This document shows positions 55,701 to 64,000 of a DNA stretch of 64,000 nt, piece by piece. The DNA is from Monarcha castaneiventris obscurior (taxonomy: Eukaryota; Chordata; Aves; Passeriformes; Monarchidae), in the NCBI GenBank assembly GCA_026261815.1, contig JAMPIT010000894.1, positions 56,162,147-56,226,146 on the forward strand, read 5' to 3'. The notes under the pieces are model-generated. The model ran no database searches, was not told where the DNA came from, and worked only from the letters and a program-made list of their open reading frames with translations. Numbering within the stretch: position 1 is the stretch's first letter; the number at the start of each line of letters is the position of its first letter. The position numbers and the translations under genes were made by a program.

Positions 55701-58700
55701 CAGTGGTTCTGTATGAGTGCTGGTGACAGCTGCTCCAGCTTTTAAGTACAAAGGAGAGGGATAAAACCATCATTAACAGTTTTTAATCCACAGTATTCTT
55801 CTGAAGCCTTTGAAAATGGGAGCAAATACGGGTTTTAAATTTATCATAGTAGCAAGGGTCATTTACCACTGTATTTAAAACAGTGGCATTTTCTTCATTA
55901 CTGCTTGGTATTAACTTACATTTCTCACAGTGTTCTCCCTTTTGTGGTGCATACAGCAGTGCTTTTCCTTACAGACTTGAATTTGTTCAGAAAATAAAGT
56001 ATATATAATGATTTAGCACATAGTTTAGGCACGGTTCTTTAACGCTGGTGACTAGTACTTTCTGTGAGAAAAACGGAAAAAAAAGGTCATGAATTTAAAA
56101 ACATGAATTCTCAAAGCATGCCTGAAAAGAAGAGCAGCAAAAGGAAGGAGTGGGATTCATTACGAAACCCAGCAGATAATTGTAGCAAATGCGTATTACA
56201 AAGATGAGTCACCCAGCAAAGGCTGAAACAAAAGGCAGCGTGAGGACAGAGATAGCGCTGGAAAAAAGCACATCGAGCTAGATAACACACACAATGCACT
56301 GAGTCCTTTAAGTGCTCCACACAACCAGCCAAACCTGCTGTCTTTCAGTTTCTAAACACAATTACATCCTTTAATGAGCAAATAACTTACAAGACACCAG
56401 CGCAGCGCCATCCTTCATTCTATCACGTATGCAGAATCATCAGTTCACTTATCATACTCCCTTAACGTTGTCTTCATTATCTGAACCAAGAAGTAAATTG
56501 CCATTTGCTTTTCACCACCACTTGGACGTCCCTCCATAACACCACACTGCTGCCATGGCCCCGATCTCACCAGCACACACAAACAGCAGCTTGGCTCTGT
56601 ATTCCAGGAATTCCTGCTCACACAGGACCACAGCACACTGTTATTTATTGACTGCACCCTAAAGAAATTAAGGAATAACTTCTTTAGTCATCTTGAGGAG
56701 CATGAAATAAAGGAGGCGCCTGAAGAGAACTTCTTAGTAGTAGCAAAGTTAACACACAGAAATTGATACTGCTCTCCCTAACTAGAGACCTGCTGCACTT
56801 TAGACACGCAGCATTTCTGCAAGGAGACAGCAACGGGAGCTTCAGAAGCTGAACAAAAGCATCAGCAGCCATGTCAGACCACACTGACACAGTCCATGGA
56901 CCTTCCTGGTTCTCTTCTGTCAGAGCAGCGGTTCTTCCATGGGCTTTCTCTCACCCAGGAACGGGAGCACACTCTGCAGAAAGCACATTTTGATGCTGGA
57001 GCCATAGTGGGTCCAGAGCTTTCCATACTGCATGCAGCTTTGTAAGAAAGTGCCCTGGTCCTTTCAGCATCCAAACAACAGCCCAGAGGCTTGTTTCCCC
57101 CATTCTGTGAAAACAATTACTGCTTAACTGTTTCAAATCTCCTGGCACTATGTTCGTAACTGGGAAAGCTACAGTTGTTGCAATGGGCACCCGCATTTAC
57201 AAGGTAATTAGGGTTGACAATGTTCCCAAACCCACTGTCATGTCTGAGTGGATGGTACTTCCAAACTCTGCTGGGATACAAACAACCTTCTGTGCTCATG
57301 ATTTCTAACGAATTACAGAAAAAGAAAAAAAAAAAGAAAAAGAAAAAAAAAAAAGGGAAGTTGTGGGATTCATTCATTTTCAATCAAATTCGCATTGAAA
57401 ATCTGTTTTTCATATAATGGATGCATACTTCTGATACACAGCAGCTCCAGTTCTTTGCTCCAAGGAACAAAACCAAGACAAATAACCACAACAAGAGTGA
57501 CAACAGAAAGCCTCGATGAGAAATAAAGACACATCATTTTTGGTCAAGGAGCAAACAAATATAATAAAAATGCAAGGTACCTCATTTTTTTGTGTTAAAT
57601 CACTGCAGGATCATTATATTTTGAGTAATTTCCCCAGGAACTGTCCCCAGTCTTTGCAAAGATGCTACTTGGAACAAGTACTAATATATAAGCATGACAT
57701 TCCCTTTTCCGCATCATTGCCCACTGTATGCTAGTAAAATGAAATGGCCGTTCCAGAGTAAACACTCACACATGTATTATTATTTTAAAACTGTCAAAAC
57801 AACACAAGGAAAAAAATAACAAATGCACACAAGCAACATGAAATGAACTGTAATGGAAGATTTAAGTACAATCAATATATAATTAGAGCTGCCTGGAAGA
57901 GGCAATACTTTTCAGACTGTTGACCTGAAGGGTACTTTTTCTTATATTTAGGCTGAGACATTTCCCTTAAATGAGATTTCAAAGTGCAGTGTTATACTAT
58001 TTCAGAAATACAACAACAAAGCAAATTCTACTACAGCATGTGGTGATTGAGCTGAGGTATCATTTCAGGTTCAAATGCAGCATAAGCTTAGCTAATAAAG
58101 AGAAGATAAAAGCACCTCCTTAGCTTTGTGTCCTTATTAATTTACTAAAACATGGCACAAAAGAAAACTTGGAATCACTGGTTTTACTACAGAACACAGC
58201 CCTGTTTACATGAATCCCAGCTTCTTATGGAAAAGGACCCCAGCATTGCAGCTACCATCAAGCACAAGTGTATCTGTCTGCTTGTCTGGTATGATCACCA
58301 TGGTACCCAGATGCTTTAGAGATAAATATGAAAACATGGTCCTTAATTCAAAGTGCATGCAATCTGTCAAGGTAAATTTACACAGGGGTAAACATGTAGG
58401 GGGCTGTGATTTCACATGCAGCGTGCAGCTCTGGACTGGGTGACATCAGCAGTACAGGAGATTCACACGGAGGTCAAGAACATCAGTCATTTCTTCAAAA
58501 TTAGCTTTGATAACAATAATCTCTGACAATGGCCTCATCAGAGACAGAAATGTAGCTTAAGGTGGGACACACAGGACAGTCACCACGGGTTTTGAAGGTG
58601 AACTGAAGCAGGGGGTATTTTGTGGATCAAGCTGTACACTGTGAATGTAGGAGGAGGGGGTGGTTACTATGCCAGTGCCAGGAGGGTACTGGCATTTCCA

Positions 58701-59779
58701 AGATTTGTAAATCAAGTTTGCCTAAAATAAGGAGACTGAAACAACCCAACTTTGGTTTCTTTCACATTGCTTCTAGGTTTCTGGGAGCTTGCGATGTACT
58801 TGCATCACACAAACACGCTTTGTTTCATAATAGAAGGAAACAAACTTGGAAGAAAGATTGATTGATTCTTATGTAAACCCTTGTTTCCTGGAGCTGAGCT
58901 TTCAAGCAAAACATCAAATACTAAAGTTGCATAGCAACCTCCCCACCCCCATTACAGGTGGACCGGGTGGCCAGTTCCACCTTTCCTGTTTCTCCAGGCT
59001 GCACAAACACAGCGCTTGCATAGGTAGGATTTATGTCAGCAGGGTGAGCTTCTTAATTGTGGACAACTTGTACTTAAGAAAACAAGAGTTCTGCCCAAAA
59101 CACCCTGAGGTGAAAGCCTGTGATGTTCTGTGTTTATGTTTTCCAGTATATTATGAAAATGAACAGCATCTAATGTCTTATAAACTCACTCTTACACATC
59201 ATCTTAGGATGATTGGATTATTCAGCTAAGTAGAAGGCATTTGAGTGCAAGCAACATTATGCTTAGATAGTCAATTTTTATTTGTTGTTAATCACTAGCA
59301 TTTTTGGAAGCACTACAGTATTATATCCAATAATCACAATGAACACTAAATTTTGTATCACTGGCTCTAAGTGAGAAATAACTGCAATCACCACTATGTT
59401 TTTAAAAAGGCTTTGTCTGTGTATTTGCAACTGGAGTAAACATACACTAGAAAATACCTGAGGCTAAATACTGGTATGCAAAAGCATAACACCAATTACA
59501 AGGAAGTATGTTCTGCCCCACCTCATTTTGTTCTCCCTTTTATTTGTTGGATGATCTCTATGCTGCCTACTGGCAAGTTCCCTCTTTGATTTCCAATCAT
59601 CCTTTGATGACTCTATTTTCCTTCCACATGCTTCTACTTTCTGCCCTTCTTATTAACTGTTAAAACCCTTACACCCAAAATGTGCGTGACTTTTTCCTAA
59701 AATAAGGTAAGTTAAAATACTTTAAAAATGATTCATCATTGCAAGCTGTGACTCGACAGAAGTCACAGAAAGGCACTTG
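40771..59779. other. Intergenic sequence, no gene recognised
   Basis: About 19 kb of mostly AT-rich sequence with scattered poly-A runs (near 45115 and 46913) and the purine tract at 57318-57359. None of the open frames of 60-126 codons resembles a known protein family. They overlap on both strands and lack recognisable splice or promoter context. A cluster of overlapping frames on both strands at 52291-52698 is the densest but is still unrecognised. No tRNA, rRNA or intact transposon was seen. Confidence 0.6.
57318..57359. repeat. A-rich GAAAAA purine microsatellite
   Basis: Alternating blocks of A interrupted by single G, ending in AAAAGGGAAG, a pure purine tract of about 40 bases on the plus strand. 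It could be the tail of an old retroposed sequence, but nothing upstream is recognisable. Confidence 0.9.
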
Positions 59780-60010
59780 CGATGTCCAACCGCAATGTGG
59801 CAGGAAAAAGTCCTGTAATCCGGACACAAAAGCCCCTAAGTCGTTGCCGTGCCATTTTCGCTGCTGGGCCGCTGCCAGGTACGTGCAGCTCGTCCCCTCG
59901 CTCCGCTTCCAGCCGAGCCGCAGCGGTGTTCGCCTGCCACCTCCCGGGTGAGCCACAGCGCTGGGGACACCGAGCGGGCACAGGCCAACAGGGGCAAGCC
60001 GCAAGAACAC
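59780..60010. other. GC- and CpG-rich islet, possible orphan CpG island or exon
   Basis: About 230 bases with frequent CpG (for example AAGTCGTTGCCGTG and CTCGCTCCGCTTCC) in AT-rich surroundings. Two donor-like sequences occur on the plus strand, CCAG|GTACGT with the junction after 59878 and CCCGG|GTGAGC around 59948. A plus-strand frame of 139 codons and minus-strand frames of about 105-113 codons cross it, none recognisable. It may be a small alternative promoter, for example of a lncRNA or of the next gene, or a GC-rich element. Confidence 0.45.
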
Positions 60011-63000
60011 GTGTAGCCATGCCAGTGGTCATCAGGCACATTTTAACCACTTCAAAAATACTTAGGTTACAAACACTCAAAAATTTGACAACACTGCAAT
60101 CAGTGAACTGTGCTGCTATTTGTATACATTACCTCATCTCACTCCCTCCAGCTGCAAGGCTTCATTTGGACTCCACTTTGATCCAGTACAGAAACAAATA
60201 GCATTTTTCAGTTTGTTTTTGTTGTTGTTGTGGCTGTTGTTGGTTTGGTGGTTTTTTGTTTTGGTTTGGGTTTTGCTGCGGCCTGGTTTTTTTAACTTCT
60301 TTGGGTAATTTGAGGCTTTCTAGATTTCTGCTCTTTTTCTGCCTAGAATGTTTTCCAGGCAGAGCTGGTGGGTATCAGTCTCCCTCCGATTTTGAGACGC
60401 TTGGTCACTGTTGCAGCCTGGCGGTGGACATGCAGGAATGCCAGAGGAATGGCTGCTGGACACGTGGGACTGACTGTGCCCATCCTGGGGAACTGATCTG
60501 CACACAGACTGCACACCCACAGCACTCGGGACATGTTAGACTCGCTGTGTGTACACTATAAATGGCACATCCATAAATATCTGCCCACGAATCTTCAGGA
60601 AAAAAAACAGTGTAACCCTGCCCCTGAGGATACCCAGTTGTTGGCTTAAACAATTTACAGCACTACGTTCACTGCTTAGTGTTTCATCCTTAAAATACAG
60701 CTTTGACCACAGAGAGATCGATACAGTTTCAGATTTCATTTCATTATGGTAAATTTTCCAAAGAATCCACAAGGCAAGAAAAATAAACATTGATGAATAC
60801 TAATGATGATCCACAATAGCAAGAAGTGTTGTAGAAAGGCAATAACTACTTGCACTGGAAAACAATTCTGCATTGAAAACAGAACAAGATTTAGAACAAG
60901 CTTCTTCGGTTAATGTGATGATTATTTATACTTTTCTTAGAAAACTGAAAAGCTGCTAACAAAAAATAAATTATGCAATACTGTAATAAATAGCATTAAA
61001 TGATAGGCAATTCAAGCAAATGAATTGATGTTGAGGAGGTTAGGATTCAATCCAGAATTTTAACATCTTATTACACTATTAAAATACATTACTGCAACTA
61101 TGTAGTCTGCTGTAATTATTTTCTACTAATCATGCTAGTTATTCACCGGTCCATTCACCTTTGTTTTCTGCTTATACACTAAATTCCTAAACTAGTTTCA
61201 ATCCCACTATTGCCTTCTCCTCCTCACCACCCAAATCCCCCCAGATGCTTCCTTCCCTCTTGACTACAAACTCCAGTAGTACCAGTGCAGAGCCCAAGAA
61301 AACAAACTCAGCAAAGTTTGTTTGGGTTTTGCTTCCTCCTTCATGTTTGACATTGATGCACCTGATTAGTGAGGCACAGATCACTGGATGTCAAATGGGG
61401 GGGAAACCAGTTTGGCAGAAGGATGGATTTCATTCTCAGTTATGGCCCATGGAAACACTAATTTAGACTGCCTTCTTTTTTGTAGTTCACAGAATCCCCA
61501 TGGTGTTGTCAATTTAGAAATACAAAAGGAGTGATTATGGATTCCATATGGGGCTCAGGAGCTGCAGAAGTCTCACCTAAAGGAACACCAGGGCCCACCA
61601 TCCCCGTGGCCAACAGCAGGACAGGATCTCTCAGTTTCCAGGTCAAAATAGCTTCACCCTGTGTTTGAAACCCATCTCAGAGGAGGGCTGACAGCCCACA
61701 GCCTCCTACAGCGTGGTGACACTGGTGACACAGTGGAGAGGACAGTCTTCAGCATCCTCTGCATTCTGGCAGCTTGAGATTCAGCACTCACACACAAATT
61801 AATAGCGCAGTTCAGATCTAAGGGCCTTAAACATTCTCTCTAGCACTGAGCAGACATAATTAACATAATTACATCTGTCATTGAATCCTTTTGAAAATAA
61901 GGTTGCAAACAAAGTTTTTAGTGGTTATAGTTGCACAAAACCTGTGATTTCATAACTGGCATTAAAAATAAGCTGCTGTGGCAGCTAACATCACTTGGAA
62001 GACAGGTATGTCAGGTCTGTTTGATAACCACTGCCCCAACTCTGTGAAAGCAGCTTCATTTCAAATTTCCTTCACTTACAGTTTGCCAAGATCTTGGCCT
62101 GGCAGCCTTTAAGGTTCAACATCTATTTAGGTTCTCATTTTCTTCCAGTTTTAAGTACACAGACCTGTAGGTACAGTAGTCTTCAATTCCTGACCAGCTT
62201 CAGATTTGTTTTTGAGTTCTGCCACATTCCCTCCCAGAGCAGTATATCCCACAAGTTTCCTTGTTAACTCACGGCTTGCCATTAAGGCTCATGGCAATGA
62301 CTGATCTAAGCATGAATCACTACAGCACAGCAGGTATTAACAGTGTCCTCTTGCTTTGATATCACAAAGCATCTGAAAATTAAAGTGCAGCCCTTCCAAG
62401 CAGCCAGGCCTGTAATCATGTGCTCACTGCCCCAGCTGCCTCGGGCTGGGAGCCTCGAGCTACTCCCCTGGAGATGACACAGCCTCAGAAGAAAGGGAAG
62501 GAACAGCCAGGTTGGAAAACAATGTTTGGGCTGTGCTGGAGGAATCTGCAACTGAGTACTTGTGGTAAGCTCAGCTGTTGCATCCCTATTATTTGTCCTC
62601 ATGGCACCAAGGAGAAAGCCCCAAATCAGCCTTGTTCAATGGGCCAACTAAAATGAATTTACAGCACTATCAAACCCAAGCCAGGTGACTTTTGCACGAG
62701 GCCCAAATTTAAGTTACAGCGAGACAAGACTCGAGTTAAGCTGAACACTGCTCTACTTAAACTTTAAGACAAGGAAACTGTTTCCAACCTACTTTGAAAC
62801 ACAACCTATCATTTACACACATTTTTTAAAGTAATACTGCTCCTTTGGTGTGAGGTTCACACTAAAATGTAAACCTGATGAAGTAGAAAAAAATTTCAGC
62901 CAGGCCAGGGAGGCAGCTGACACTCTGCAGGCCTGGAGTAATGTAAGTATCGTCTAATTAGAGGTTTCAGCAGCATTGCTTCAAGCAATTATTTTGAAGG

Positions 63001-63599
63001 AATTAGTTCCTGTATAGGAAATGAAAAAACATTACAAGAATGAATTGGAAAATTGCTGGGGTTTTGGAAAGACATTGTATTTATTTGTCAAATATTTTCA
63101 ACAAATTAGGCTCATATCACAAAGTCACAGCTTATCTGCCAAGACAGACTGATAGGCATGTTTGTATTTCAATTTTGAAGAATCAAAATTCTGAGAAATG
63201 CTACAGCACAATTAGTCAAATAACTCCTCACTCTCTGCTCCCTTTATTTTTCCCAGGTGAAGCTTCAGAAGGTTTCACGTTATGTTTTCTTTATGTCCTC
63301 TTTCCACACATTTCTGTGGCCTAAGAGCGGGACTTTTGGAAAATGATGCAGAAAGGAACCCCCAGTACTGACGCCCAGTTACTCCACGTATTTCTGCACG
63401 CCTGTTACACAATTTTAAGAACACTTACACTGCTGTTGTGAAGGCAGCTAAATCACCTTGGTATCTGCCAAGCCTCCTCCAGATTTTTTTTTTTTCATAC
63501 AGCACAGTTTCCCTGCAGTGGCTGATTCAAGGCCCTTTTCTCACGAACAGGCTGGTGGGTATTTTGGAAATAAAAGGAAGCTTTAGGGGGAGCTGCCTC
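60011..63599. other. Intergenic sequence left of second CpG island
   Basis: AT-rich sequence with a T/G-rich tract at 60204-60293 and a short T run near 63487. The moderately GC-richer stretch at 61550-61760 has no recognised coding content. I see no gene. Confidence 0.55.
60204..60293 (+). repeat. T/G-rich low-complexity tract, (GTT)n core
   Basis: A GTTGTTGTTG core followed by GGTTTGGTGGTTTTTT-type sequence, nearly free of A and C on the plus strand. It is intergenic, just right of the GC-rich islet at 59780-60010. Confidence 0.8.
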
Positions 63600-64000
63600 C
63601 TGCATCCTTGAGGTCTTTTGTGACCGAGATCTCAGCCTGTGTTCGGAACTTGCCTCGATTAGCAAGAGCTCTTGGTGAGGTGGAAGGGACGAGCCTGCGG
63701 CTGGCAGCCATCGCTGGCGTCACGGCAGCGAAGGCAAAGAGCGGGCGAGGCGCCGCTGGAGTCACCAAAAGCGCTCCGCTTCCTCTGCCCCGCAGGCCAC
63801 GGGCAGCGGCCGAGGGCAGCGAGGGCAGCGAGCGCGGCCACGGCGCCTCCCGGGGCCGCCCTTAGGACGTGGCCGGGCCGAGCATCGCGGCTCCATCGTG
63901 CCCGTGTGGGGCGGGAGCGGCGGCGGGCAGCGAGCTCGGCCCCGCAGTGCGGGAAGGGAGGAAGGGACGAAGGGACGGGGAAAGGGCAGGAAAAAGGGAA
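63600..64000. promoter_or_regulatory. CpG island, truncated by window end; probable promoter of next gene
   Basis: G+C and CpG rise sharply from about 63640 and remain high to about 63960 (for example GGGCGAGGCGCCGC and GGGGCGGGAGCGGCGGCGGG near 63907-63928), followed by a purine-rich GAAGGGA-type stretch at the very end. This is a typical housekeeping promoter island. In vertebrates the gene lying head-to-head upstream of HIPK3 is CSTF3 (cleavage stimulation factor subunit 3), so the island could be its promoter, reading rightwards. The start of CSTF3 coding sequence is not visible, so this identity is inference from gene order. The open frames within it are not recognised. Confidence 0.65.

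Overview
This is a vertebrate nuclear window, most likely from a bird. The coding exon is a close match to vertebrate HIPK3, the introns are long and AT-rich with canonical splice sites, and the two recognisable transposon remnants are CR1 LINE 3' ends, the dominant repeat family of birds and other sauropsids. Repeat density is low, which fits a bird better than a mammal. Bird versus non-avian reptile is inference.

Layout. (1) Positions 1-14652 are part of a large HIPK3 intron 2. It holds a degenerate CR1 copy near 5071-5513, a 24-bp tandem duplication, and a 30-bp palindrome at 12653-12682. (2) Positions 14653-15748, minus strand, are HIPK3 exon 2. It carries the start codon and 364 complete codons, up to the activation loop of the kinase domain. 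(3) Positions 15749-30855 are HIPK3 intron 1, about 15.1 kb. (4) Positions about 30270-31615 are a strong CpG island with the HIPK3 promoter and untranslated exon 1, whose donor is at 30855/30856; a YY1 motif and two short upstream ORFs lie in or near exon 1. (5) Positions about 31616-63590 are intergenic, about 32 kb, with no gene I can recognise, one short CR1 end, simple repeats and a few GC-rich islets. (6) Positions about 63600-64000 open a second CpG island cut by the window end, probably the promoter of the next gene. From vertebrate gene order this could be CSTF3 reading away to the right, but none of its coding sequence is visible.

How it fits together. Transcription of HIPK3 runs right to left: island promoter, exon 1, 15 kb of intron 1, exon 2, then at least 14.6 kb of intron 2. 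Later exons (rest of the kinase domain, homeoprotein-interaction region, PEST and C-terminal regions) lie beyond the left edge or were not recognised. The large internal exon 2 flanked by long introns corresponds to the exon that forms the abundant human circular RNA circHIPK3 (1099 nt from memory; 1096 nt here). I found no bacterial-type operon, CRISPR array, tRNA, rRNA or intact mobile element. Most open frames over 60 codons, including the very long ones in the CpG island, are compositional artefacts.
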